Shown: positions 17,351-24,710 of the stretch, piece by piece
Layout of the letters: the number at the start of each line of letters is the position of its first letter
Numbering within the stretch: the stretch's first letter is position 1
Assembly: GCF_000982825.1 (NCBI RefSeq)
Contig: NZ_CP011047.1
Span: forward strand, 3,348,001 to 3,412,000
Source: Cronobacter sakazakii
GTDB taxonomy: Bacteria > Pseudomonadota > Gammaproteobacteria > Enterobacterales > Enterobacteriaceae
Length of the DNA stretch: 64,000 nt
Reading direction: 5' to 3'
Program-made: the position numbers and the translations under genes
The notes under the pieces: model-generated
What the model was told of the DNA's origin: nothing
Seen by the model: the letters and a program-made list of their open reading frames with translations, nothing else
The model's database searches: none

Positions 17351-18289
17351 TTATTTGCCCCCGCAACCAGGACTATTATCACCTTTAAAATAAGGGTCAA
17401 CATGTGTCATAACATTTAAAACATGATGATTATCTAAAACTGATTTCCTGGCCAAAACAGCAATGTCATGTCCTACTTTCACTGATAAATCACCATCAAT
17501 TTCCAGATGAACATCAACCACAACAAGGTCCCCCATTTTTCTGGTCTTGAGGTCATGGATGCCTTCGACCCCAGGCGTGGACAATAATGTTGTTTTTATA
17601 CTATTTTCAGTTTCAATATCCACGGCCCTGTCCATCAAGTCATGAAGCGAATCTGACATAAATGAATATCCCATTCTGGTCACAATCAGTCCCACAACCA
17701 GTGCAGCTACCGGATCAAGCAATTTAAACCCTGATAAACTACCAATAATACCAATAGCCACCACCAAAGATGAGGCGGCATCAGAGCGGGCATGCCAGGC
17801 ATTGGCAACCAGCATAGTGGATTTTACTCGGGTTGCTACTGCCAGCATATAGCGAAAAAGAAGCTCTTTGATAACCAGTGCGGCTAAGGCCACCCACAGA
17901 GCAACAATATGTACCTGAGGAATATCATCTGGTTGTTGCATTTTATTTGCTGCTGACCATAACATCCCGATGCCAACAATGAATAAAATTGTCCCCAGAA
18001 TTAATGATGCACCATTTTCATAACGATGATGCCCGTAGTGATGGTCATCATCGGGATTTTTTTTACTTTTATGATTAGCAATAAGCACCACAAAGTCTGA
18101 AACTAAATCAGACAGAGAATGGATACCATCCGCAATAAGCCCCTGAGATCCGGAAAATACGCCAGTAATCACTTGCCCGGATGTCAGAAAACAATTAACA
18201 AGCACACTAACCCATGTGCTTTTACGGGCCGCGAGGAAACGCTCATGAGAACTAATATCAATATCATCCGTAAGTTTGTTTACCTGCAC
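17351..18289 (-). CDS. Cation diffusion facilitator (CDF) metal exporter
   Basis: 312-aa inner-membrane antiporter expelling divalent metal (Fe, Zn, Mn or similar). Six helices carry the metal-site pairs ADGIHSLSD (helix 2) and NAWHARSDA (helix 5). The loop after helix 2 is His-rich (DDDHHYGHHRYENG). The cytosolic C-terminal domain (residues ~210-300) has the ferredoxin-like fold pattern GVEGIHDLKTRKMGDLVVVD. The start is GTG with AGGAG seven bases upstream. It is first in the minus-strand metal/redox group. Closest general type is FieF/MamB; metal not decidable from sequence alone. Confidence 0.92.
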   Translation of the reverse strand: MQVNKLTDDIDISSHERFLAARKSTWVSVLVNCFLTSGQVITGVFSGSQGLIADGIHSLSDLVSDFVVLIANHKSKKNPDDDHHYGHHRYENGASLILGTILFIVGIGMLWSAANKMQQPDDIPQVHIVALWVALAALVIKELLFRYMLAVATRVKSTMLVANAWHARSDAASSLVVAIGIIGSLSGFKLLDPVAALVVGLIVTRMGYSFMSDSLHDLMDRAVDIETENSIKTTLLSTPGVEGIHDLKTRKMGDLVVVDVHLEIDGDLSVKVGHDIAVLARKSVLDNHHVLNVMTHVDPYFKGDNSPGCGGK

Positions 18290-18898
18290 CTGAAACTCCT
18301 AATAACAGCATCTACAGTTAATACTAAGCAGCCAATACTACCCGGCCAAGTTCAGTTTTGGTATATGAAATTTTGAGGTACTGTGGTGAAAATATAAAAA
18401 TGGTGAGATTTATTCCTGTAAAGACCGCGCCATGGTGGCGATAACATCTATTTATCATAACGCCTGAACATTAATTTATTCTGAACAGAAGAGAGAAGAA
18501 AAGTTGACAGTTATCACAACTATACACTTACGCCCAGTGTGGATGGGTTCAACAAACTAAAATTGCAAACCCGATTAACTGAGGAATTGAGCGCTCTCGA
18601 AGAGGAGTTGCTTTCGGGTAGCTGTCAACCATTGCAAAATGGTAAACAACATCCTTTGGGTCCCCAACTGTGTGGCCACTGTAGTGACTGTGGTGGGTGA
18701 TAGAACTGGTCACATTGATGCCAGACTTTTTCGTGCCGCATGTATGGCACACTGAATTTGATTAAGACCTGCTGAAATGAAACCGGAGTGCTTCAGCTAC
18801 AGAAACTGACCAAATCGTATACCCCAAGCAAGATCTGAATACCATCCGAACAATATCTCTTTTAGGTATACCTGATAAAGACCATGACACACAGTATC
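18290..18898. other. 600-bp gene-free stretch before the resolvase
   Basis: Contains the probable promoter region of the CDF gene (AT-rich, 18360-18480). The rest shows only short frames with frequent stops and no recognisable family. Several short inverted repeats are present; none is strong enough to name. Confidence 0.5.
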
Positions 18899-18922
18899 AA
18901 TAGGGTTAAATTTGACTCTATT
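18899..18922. promoter_or_regulatory. 24-bp near-perfect palindrome, likely resolvase binding site
   Basis: AATAGGGTTAAA / TTTGACTCTATT is symmetric at 10 of 12 positions. It ends on the first bases of the -35 box of the resolvase promoter, a typical place for autoregulation by a serine resolvase that binds its own res/operator site. Confidence 0.55.
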
Positions 18923-18948
18923 GACAATAAAAACACGCACTGTATCAT
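18921..18948 (+). promoter_or_regulatory. Sigma-70 promoter of the small recombinase gene
   Basis: -35 TTGACA (18921-18926), 16-bp spacer, -10 TATCAT (18943-18948). It lies 36 nt before the start codon at 18985. Confidence 0.75.
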
Positions 18949-18984
18949 ATGGGTATCAATTTAATACTCAAAAGAGAATGCATA

Positions 18985-19599
18985 ATGAATGTCCGTATCT
19001 ATTGCCGTGCATCTACCGAAGGCCAACATGCTGATCGTGCATTAGTTAGCCTGCGCGAATTTGCGCAAAGCAAAAACTGGCAAGTAGCCGGAGAATACAT
19101 TGAGAATGCCAGCGGTGCGAAGCTGGAACGTGTGGAACTGATGCACCTACTTGCCGAAGCACGGCCTGGCGATTTGCTTCTAATTGAAGCGATTGACCGT
19201 CTCAGTCGTCTTCAACATGAAGAATGGGCTGAACTCAAAGCTACGCTGAACAGTAAAGGACTGGTTATTGTTTCGATGGATTTGCCAACAAGCTGGCAGA
19301 TGGTTGAAATGTCTGGTAACGACCTTACTAGCGGCATTCTTCGGGCAGTCAATGCTATGCTGATCGATATCCTTGCGACAATGGCACGACAAGATTATGA
19401 AACCCGCCGTAAACGCCAGGCACAGGGGATCGAGAGAGCAAAACTGGCAGGTTTGTATACGGGGAAAGAAAAAGATATGGAAGCCCGTGAAACTGTTCGC
19501 GAAATGCTGGCGCAGAATGTTAAACCAGCCCACATCATGAAAGCGGCAGGTATCAGCCGCGCCACCTTTTACCGAATCAAGAAAGAGCTTTTGTGTTAA
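18985..19599 (+). CDS. Small serine recombinase (resolvase/invertase family)
   Basis: 204 aa from ATG 18985 (AAGAGA upstream). The N-terminal catalytic domain shows VRIYCRAST with the nucleophile Ser10, then LLIEAIDRLSRL and the helix-E region. The C-terminal ~45 residues include a helix-turn-helix of the Hin/resolvase type (MKAAGISRATFYRIKKEL). Unlike the integrase it has no long C-terminal part, so it resembles transposon resolvases or plasmid multimer resolvases. It could resolve element dimers or be a remnant of a Tn3-like transposon; no transposase gene is near. A promoter with an overlapping palindrome precedes it. Confidence 0.9.
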   Translation: MNVRIYCRASTEGQHADRALVSLREFAQSKNWQVAGEYIENASGAKLERVELMHLLAEARPGDLLLIEAIDRLSRLQHEEWAELKATLNSKGLVIVSMDLPTSWQMVEMSGNDLTSGILRAVNAMLIDILATMARQDYETRRKRQAQGIERAKLAGLYTGKEKDMEARETVREMLAQNVKPAHIMKAAGISRATFYRIKKELLC

Positions 19600-19675
19600 A
19601 AACGGACTTGATAACAGTATTTGCTGCCCATATGTCCTGACTTTGAAACGCTCATATTATAATTAAGGATATCCC

Positions 19676-20122
19676 ATGGTAGGTAACTCATTCTTCAAAG
19701 GTGTTGATGAAAAAATAGGCAGACAAAAACAAGAGCAGATTGAAGAAAAAGAAACGTTAGCCCAGGAACGAGAACGCTTATCGGAAATTATTGAATCTCT
19801 CGTACCAGAAGTTGAAACGTACAAAAATGGTTTACTTGAAAGAGGAATCCACGCTGAAATTTCTACATCTGCACGGCATATAAGCTTCAATATGAAGTAT
19901 AAAGACGGCGGGAAGCATGAACTTTTATTATCAGAAACTGAGCGATTTGATGGCCGCTATTCGATAACGACATTTTCTACAAACGATAATGGTCGTACTT
20001 TTAGTTCTACAAACGGTGCATCTTATAGTTCAACTACTTGGTCGAATGATGATTTCTTTAAAGCTTTAGAACGGCATATCAATTATTTCTTGTTCTATGC
20101 GAATCGTCATGGTGGTCTTTAA
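19676..20122 (+). CDS. Hypothetical protein with N-terminal coiled coil
   Basis: 148 aa, preceded by AAGGA nine bases before the ATG and followed by a strong terminator, so it is very likely a true gene. Residues ~10-50 are charged and heptad-like (QEQIEEKETLAQERERLSEI). The rest is polar and strand-rich with Ser/Thr runs (TFSTNDNGRTFSSTNGASYS). No signal peptide, no membrane segment, no family recognised. It sits between the resolvase and the convergent defence pair. Confidence 0.75.
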   Translation: MVGNSFFKGVDEKIGRQKQEQIEEKETLAQERERLSEIIESLVPEVETYKNGLLERGIHAEISTSARHISFNMKYKDGGKHELLLSETERFDGRYSITTFSTNDNGRTFSSTNGASYSSTTWSNDDFFKALERHINYFLFYANRHGGL

Positions 20123-20141
20123 ACAACGAGCGTTGTATAAC

Positions 20142-20172
20142 AAGCCTCGCTGAAGTGCGAGGCTTTATTTTA
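20142..20172. terminator. Rho-independent terminator
   Basis: 9-bp perfect stem AAGCCTCGC / GCGAGGCTT, loop TGAAGT, then TATTTTAT. It ends the 19676-20122 gene. Confidence 0.88.
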
Positions 20173-20343
20173 TCCATACCGATGCTCGATTTCGATAACA
20201 CCAACACATTCATCAAACCAGCAACAGTCAAATACTTTCATATATTCAGTCTAAACTGTTGTAAAATTTATCAATAGTCTGACTTTGACAAATTCATTTA
20301 ATCTAATTCGTAATTTTACTTTTCAAATTAGGTTATGAATGCA

Positions 20344-20940
20344 TCAAATCCAATTCAACCTGTGGCAGATCAAAAAAACAACCATACCTAAAATTATAAT
20401 CAAAAATATTTTTAATGTATTTGGAAATTTATCTTTCCAAAAAGTTAAGGATAACTGTTCCTCAATCCATCGCTTCTCCAATTCACTGTAAAATTTATAG
20501 TGAGCATACCAATTACTACCACAAATTTGTTTAGTAATTGTGCTATTATCAAAATCTTGCATCAGAACTTCAAGTTCCTGAATATACTTAGCTGAATCTG
20601 GCTGGCTCTCTGATTTTGCATCGTAATACAGTCGTTCAATCTTTCTGAAGATGTCAGTTTGCCTTTTCCCCGCCTCTTCATATTTACTTTTATCACCATC
20701 ATAGAAATTAATGTATAGGCTACCAATGCTCAGAATAATAAAAATTGCAGAAATATTCTTAGAACTCATTTCATCCATATAAAGACCAAGAACAGATACT
20801 GCGAGTGATATTATGCCAATCCAGCCAGGAAGCTTACTTACAATGTCAAATGTTGCAAAGGTTTTCTTTGCTCCGAACCCAACGTTGTATCCAGCAGAAG
20901 CAATATGATTCAGCAAGTCATTTTTTAGCATGTTTTTCAC
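20344..20940 (-). CDS. SLATT-domain membrane effector of CBASS-like system
   Basis: 198 aa. The N-terminal pattern NVGFGAKKTFATFDIVSKLP followed by two adjacent membrane helices (WIGIISLAVSVLGLYM and ISAIFIILSIGSLYINF, residues ~39-80) and a long charged helix region (KYEEAGKRQTDIFRKIERLY) is that of SLATT proteins, predicted pore-forming effectors coupled to nucleotide-signal synthases. A third hydrophobic helix closes the protein. The GTG start overlaps the stop of the CD-NTase gene (GTGA), so the two are translationally coupled. Activation by a cyclic nucleotide, with membrane damage and abortive infection, is inferred from the family. Confidence 0.82.
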   Translation of the reverse strand: MKNMLKNDLLNHIASAGYNVGFGAKKTFATFDIVSKLPGWIGIISLAVSVLGLYMDEMSSKNISAIFIILSIGSLYINFYDGDKSKYEEAGKRQTDIFRKIERLYYDAKSESQPDSAKYIQELEVLMQDFDNSTITKQICGSNWYAHYKFYSELEKRWIEEQLSLTFWKDKFPNTLKIFLIIILGMVVFLICHRLNWI

Positions 20941-22295
20941 TCAATTGGAATGTCGATAGTAGCCTGGGCAATTACTATATGATTCTTAACGATATAACAC
21001 CACACCTTATGACTACCTCTGAACTTTGTATGTTCAGTATGGGTAGTTTGACCTAAAATTATTTGACCTCGAATTTCATCACGTTCTTCAGCCTCTTTAC
21101 CTCTATTCAATACTTTCCAGTATATGTCATAAGGTTCAGGAATCAGATCTAAACTTGCTTGATTGATCGAGAATGATAAAGTCTTATTAGGAGGTAACCA
21201 AGGTCGAGCTATATCCGAAAGGTAAGCTCTAATCGAGCGTTCCCTATACCCACTTTCTTTGACAATACAGTTTACTTCAAGTGGATATCTAATATCGACA
21301 TCATCAAATTTTTCATCCGTAAATTCTTCCGTATTACGCCATGTGCGGGCAAAATATGATTCATTAACGAAATTATCTGACCCCAGCCCCAGAGAGTCTT
21401 GCATTTCCGTTGCTGCTTTAGGAAAAGTAAGTCCGAAAACTTCCCGCCAAAGTTCATGACATTTCTTTGTATAGCCATTCTCGTACGCGTCAATCGCTTG
21501 CGTGCATAGTTTGAAGGCACGTTTTGATTGTCGCTGGAAATTTTTGTAGACCTTAACCCTTTGTCCACTGCCTATTGCAGCATAGTGTTCATGAACGTCT
21601 TCTTTTTGCAAAAAATCAAAAAAGTCACGGCACATGAAACCATAACTAACCATTCCAGTTTCATCATAATCATCGGTTTGTTTAAGGAACCTCCATGCTA
21701 ACGTGTCAATAAGAAGTCCTCCCATGTCTACTGTATTTCTGTTTTTCCAAGCTCGCAACATGCGACAAAGATTATGGAGATTACGACTTTTGTTATTTCG
21801 GAAATTCCTCATTTCGGTAATTTCCATACGAGGTTTAGTTACCCGCCACCCACCATTACCATTGTCAGCTTTCGTATCAGGGTATTTAAAATGATCTCCG
21901 TCAGCAAAGACTGGTTGCACCTCTATATGGAAAGAGTCAAAAACAATCTGCACTACTAATCGATCAACCTTGACTTCTTGCTGCGAAAAGGTTTGTTTTA
22001 AAGCATCTTTTACATCACGAAGTAAACGTCGTTGAGGATTCAAACCTACTTGATAAGCCTCCCACAACCCTGAAGGCATAATGTACAGCATATCTAAATC
22101 TGACGTTTTGCTGACCGCCGTACGACGACCTGCTGAACCAACCTTCAGTCGATTATTGAAACCGTTTTCAGTTTCCCGAAACCTTATGTTAAGCCTCCTT
22201 GTGGCATTTTTATAATGTGTTGCAATTGCCGTCATTCGTTCATTAGGTATTTTCAAATTGTCCAGGAAAATACGAAACATCTCTGCTGTTTGCAT
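20937..22295 (-). CDS. CD-NTase (SMODS) with C-terminal AGS-C sensor domain
   Basis: 452-aa cGAS/DncV-like nucleotidyltransferase, expected to make a cyclic oligonucleotide alarm signal on phage infection. Catalytic motif: G-S at 53-54 (KVGSAGRRTA), Asp66 and Asp68 (SDLDMLYIMP), third acid Glu125 (HIEVQPVF). The helical SMODS core continues to ~310. The last ~105 residues match the AGS-C pattern (PWLPPNKTLSF, IPEPYDIYWKVLNRGKEAEE, EIRGQI, HTKFRGSHKVWCYIVKN). ATG with AAGGA eight bases upstream. No Cap2/Cap3, HORMA or TRIP13 gene nearby, so it fits a minimal two-gene type. Partner is the SLATT gene directly downstream. Confidence 0.88.
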   Translation of the reverse strand: MQTAEMFRIFLDNLKIPNERMTAIATHYKNATRRLNIRFRETENGFNNRLKVGSAGRRTAVSKTSDLDMLYIMPSGLWEAYQVGLNPQRRLLRDVKDALKQTFSQQEVKVDRLVVQIVFDSFHIEVQPVFADGDHFKYPDTKADNGNGGWRVTKPRMEITEMRNFRNNKSRNLHNLCRMLRAWKNRNTVDMGGLLIDTLAWRFLKQTDDYDETGMVSYGFMCRDFFDFLQKEDVHEHYAAIGSGQRVKVYKNFQRQSKRAFKLCTQAIDAYENGYTKKCHELWREVFGLTFPKAATEMQDSLGLGSDNFVNESYFARTWRNTEEFTDEKFDDVDIRYPLEVNCIVKESGYRERSIRAYLSDIARPWLPPNKTLSFSINQASLDLIPEPYDIYWKVLNRGKEAEERDEIRGQIILGQTTHTEHTKFRGSHKVWCYIVKNHIVIAQATIDIPIE

Positions 22296-22344
22296 CTAAT
22301 TATCCTTAACTGTCCAGAGGTTACACAATGTGCTGGTACTAACG

Positions 22345-22461
22345 CTAGTAATCACACCTTTTCATTACTTTCGTAAAATCAAGCACTTTTGAAGCCTGCA
22401 TTTTAGAAAGCTTTAGAAGGCATACGGAGGCTAATGCTAATACAAAAAGTGTGTTTTTCAT
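22345..22461 (-). CDS. Possible 38-aa small exported peptide
   Basis: Frame MKNTLFVLALASVCLLKLSK... to TAG, 38 residues, with a basic start and a hydrophobic stretch like a signal peptide or one membrane helix. It lies 49 nt upstream of the CD-NTase gene on the same strand. AAAAAGG directly abuts the ATG, closer than ideal. May be a real leader or membrane peptide, or chance. Confidence 0.3.
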   Translation of the reverse strand: MKNTLFVLALASVCLLKLSKMQASKVLDFTKVMKRCDY

Positions 22462-23092
22462 CCTTTTTCACACAATTACATAATCTCGAATAAAATACTA
22501 ATTATATCAATAGACTACACATTGCATAGAGAACTAAAGAAGGTCTTGACCGAGCAAGGAAGGTAGGTAAAAGTTAGGCGGTTGCAACAGATATTCGTAA
22601 GCGACTTCTGGAAGCCAATATGAAGAGGTCTCAGCCAAGCAAAAAGTGGGATTAAGTCTTCCTACGATCAAAGGGAACTGGAACATGCATCAAGAATGAC
22701 GGGCACGTTCCAACAACCCAAAAACAAGACCGCGAGCGAAGCGAGTTCCGTCAAGCGAAGCGAAGACGGATAGTTAGCGTTGATTAAAAAACATACGGAA
22801 ATGTACTGTTTTTTCTATATATAAAATATAAATATTATAAACAGTACATAGTACACAGACACTCACTACGTTCGTGTCCCTCGCTGCGCTCGGAATTTTG
22901 AAGTAATGTATGAATGTATCAGCATAGCAACTATAGTTGAACTATCATGCATCTGACCGAAGCATAAAGTTAACCAGGAACAAATCATGCCTTAAAACGC
23001 TCTGAGCGAGGCTGTAAGCGATTTTCATGATATGGGTAATGCGATTGCATACCTTGGAAAGAAAAACGCGCTACGGGCTTCCTGTGCGATAT
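22462..23092. other. Gene-free, hairpin-rich stretch; possible replication origin
   Basis: No intact gene. Features: hairpin arms CCGTC/GACGG (22748-22769) inside a run of GCGAAGCGA-type repeats; a strongly AT-rich tract 22790-22850; hairpin GACAC/GTGTC (22858-22878) followed by CTCGCTGCGCTCGG. Such structures beside a Gp2-type replication gene suggest an origin (inference). At 22987 a frame begins ATG CCT TAA and then reads openly (NALSEAVSDFHDMGNAIAYL), apparently a small gene broken by a stop. Confidence 0.4.
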
Positions 23093-23815
23093 TTACGAAT
23101 TCAGTACTTTGCTACTCAATTTTGATGTTGAGTACATGCGCGTTCCCTTCCCTGTTTGCGCTTTACCGCGTTCTTTTGCCAGGTAAGAAAGCCAGAATAC
23201 CGGACCTTCGAGTGATGAAGGATGTTCACGATGAATGACGTAGTGATCGGGATAGTCTTTAGTGGCTTTAGCCAAGTTTACCAGCGTTGCTTTACCACCT
23301 GTCAGTTTCATCCAGATTTCCGTAATAATACCAGCGATCCCTCTTTCTGGCGTTCCAAACCATCTTACCGAACGATGTGGAAGTGCAATCCAGCAATGGT
23401 AATGGGGTTGTGATGCCTTTTCCTGTTCGCAAACCCAACCGTAAGCAAAATCGATAATAGGTTCCGATAAACCGTTATTCCCAGACCCTAGGCGGTCACG
23501 TAATCGTTTGAACAAGTTGCGTATGTATTTGTTACCTGCTTCAACAGAAGTGAACTCAGGGAGGTGGAGATCAAAACGGGTAAGGAACACTCGACTGTAG
23601 AGCTTCAGGATTGCGTTCAGTTCGTTGATTGTTGAAATAAGTATGTCATGACGAACACCAGAGCCGATTCTTGTGTTAATCCGGTATGCATGACCATCAT
23701 GAACAAAGGAGTTGCCATTAATTGTTTTGTAACGTCCGTGTTCATGGTAGACGGTACGAAAACTTGTTGCCGATAAAACCGACGATTCGAATAGGGTTTG
23801 TGATTGTTGCATCAT
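23093..23815 (-). CDS. Inovirus Gp2 / YagK-YfjJ family replication protein
   Basis: 240 aa. The sequence FLTRFDLHLPE (residues ~78-88), then EKASQPHYHCWIALP (~131-145) with the H-x-H pair, and VFWLSYLAKERGK near the end follow the Gp2 family found in filamentous phages and in E. coli prophages CP4-6 (YagK) and CP4-57 (YfjJ). These are thought to act in replication initiation. Start is one of two adjacent ATGs (23815 or 23812) with AAAGG upstream. It suggests that the island is, or derives from, a replicating satellite-type element. Confidence 0.85.
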   Translation of the reverse strand: MMQQSQTLFESSVLSATSFRTVYHEHGRYKTINGNSFVHDGHAYRINTRIGSGVRHDILISTINELNAILKLYSRVFLTRFDLHLPEFTSVEAGNKYIRNLFKRLRDRLGSGNNGLSEPIIDFAYGWVCEQEKASQPHYHCWIALPHRSVRWFGTPERGIAGIITEIWMKLTGGKATLVNLAKATKDYPDHYVIHREHPSSLEGPVFWLSYLAKERGKAQTGKGTRMYSTSKLSSKVLNS

Positions 23816-24229
23816 TGTTAAATTAACCTTTTTGTACTCAGAAAGAGATCACACCCCTACATAGTTACTACCTAAAACCACGGTAAAACGATGGCATTTG
23901 CGATAGCGCAAAGCCGCCTTGCATCTGACGTTGGGGATGTTTTCGAGGAGAGAAATACTACGGAACAAAGTTTACGGAAATATTTATAATAACTCATTAT
24001 CATATCAGAAGGAGTGAAAGGGGGCAACGGAAATCATGCCTTGATAAAAGAGGGATGATGATTGTGTGGGGTGTTGGTAACAACGGAGAAATTCAAAGGG
24101 ATTTACAATCTTGTCTTTGGCTTCCTTCCGGCATACACAGTTGAGTGGGAGCTGTAATTTTCAACATTGCAGTAACCTGATTGTTCACAGTGTACATCGG
24201 CAAATATCAATTATACCCATTACACTTCA
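23816..24229. other. Right-end non-coding DNA of the island
   Basis: No gene seen. Contains the upstream region of the Gp2-type gene and the right arm of the attachment site (ATTACACTTCAGTG at 24219-24232). No clear sigma-70 promoter pointing into malX/malY was found. Confidence 0.5.
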
Positions 24230-24697
24230 GTGAACACCGACGGCAATATTATCGATTTTGTGGTTTTCGGCGTACTGCACGGGCTTTCCACCAAATGGTA
24301 CTGGGTGCCGGTCGTGGCAGGCGTCTGGTTCGTGGTCTATTACGCTATTTTCCGCTTCGCTATCGCCCGCTTTAACCTGAAAACGCCGGGCCGTGAGGCT
24401 GATACCGCGGCCGTGAATGTCGCGCCGTCAGGCCACACGGGGAAATCCGGCTATGACGTCCCGGCCATTTTGCAGGCGCTCGGCGGCGCGGAGAATATTA
24501 CGTCGCTCGATAACTGCATTACCCGCCTGCGTCTTTCGGTAAAAGATATGTCTCGGGTTGACAGCGCCGCGCTCAAGGCGAACCGCGCCATCGGCGTGGT
24601 GCAACTGAACCAGCACAATTTGCAGGTGGTGATTGGTCCCCAGGTGCAGTCGGTCAAAGATGAAATGGACAGCCTGATGCAGACCGTGCAGGCGTAA
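24230..24697 (+). pseudogene. malX: malX 3' part: last EIIC helix and EIIB domain
   Basis: 155 codons from a GTG formed exactly at the attR junction (GTG AAC ACC GAC). Content: the last EIIC segment (TDGNIIDFVVFGVLHGLSTKWY, one or two helices), a linker, then a complete EIIB domain (GKSGYDVPAILQALGGAENI) with the phosphorylation cysteine in LDNCITRLRLSVKD. In intact MalX this follows IGNT of the 5' part. A separate EIIB polypeptide could be made only if the chance GTG is used; no good ribosome site is seen. The gene ends 13 nt before malY. Confidence 0.93.
24233..24237. other. Right attachment-site core (attR)
   Basis: AACAC matching the left core; island arm CACTTCAGTG on the left, malX (CGACGGCAATATT) on the right. 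Replacing island by one core restores the malX frame. Confidence 0.85.
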
Positions 24698-24710
24698 ACC
24701 GGGAGGCGAC

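Larger units (their letters stand above)
10390..24237. mobile_element. 13.8-kb integrative element inserted in malX
   Basis: The two halves of malX are separated by DNA that is visibly AT-richer than the flanks and has no counterpart in the E. coli gene order. Its left-end gene is a large serine recombinase. Both junctions share AACAC (10390-10394 and 24233-24237); removing one copy with the intervening DNA restores the malX reading frame exactly (I-G-N-T-D-G-N). Cargo: LprI-domain operon, metal transporters with two b-type cytochromes, a resolvase, a CD-NTase/SLATT pair and a Gp2-type replication protein. No conjugation genes are visible, so it is an integrative, perhaps mobilisable or satellite-like element. 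Confidence 0.92.

Noticed and set aside
18549..18752. 67-codon minus frame with Cys/His residues
   Set aside because: Looks like decayed DNA; no start signal and no recognisable zinc-finger arrangement.
23032..23238. 68-codon plus frame overlapping the end of the Gp2-type gene
   Set aside because: Only its first part (before 23093) looks protein-like; the rest is antisense to the Gp2-type gene. Treated as remnant.
10481..24229. tRNA gene or tRNA fragment at the island ends
   Set aside because: No tRNA-like cloverleaf at either junction; the target is clearly the malX coding sequence.
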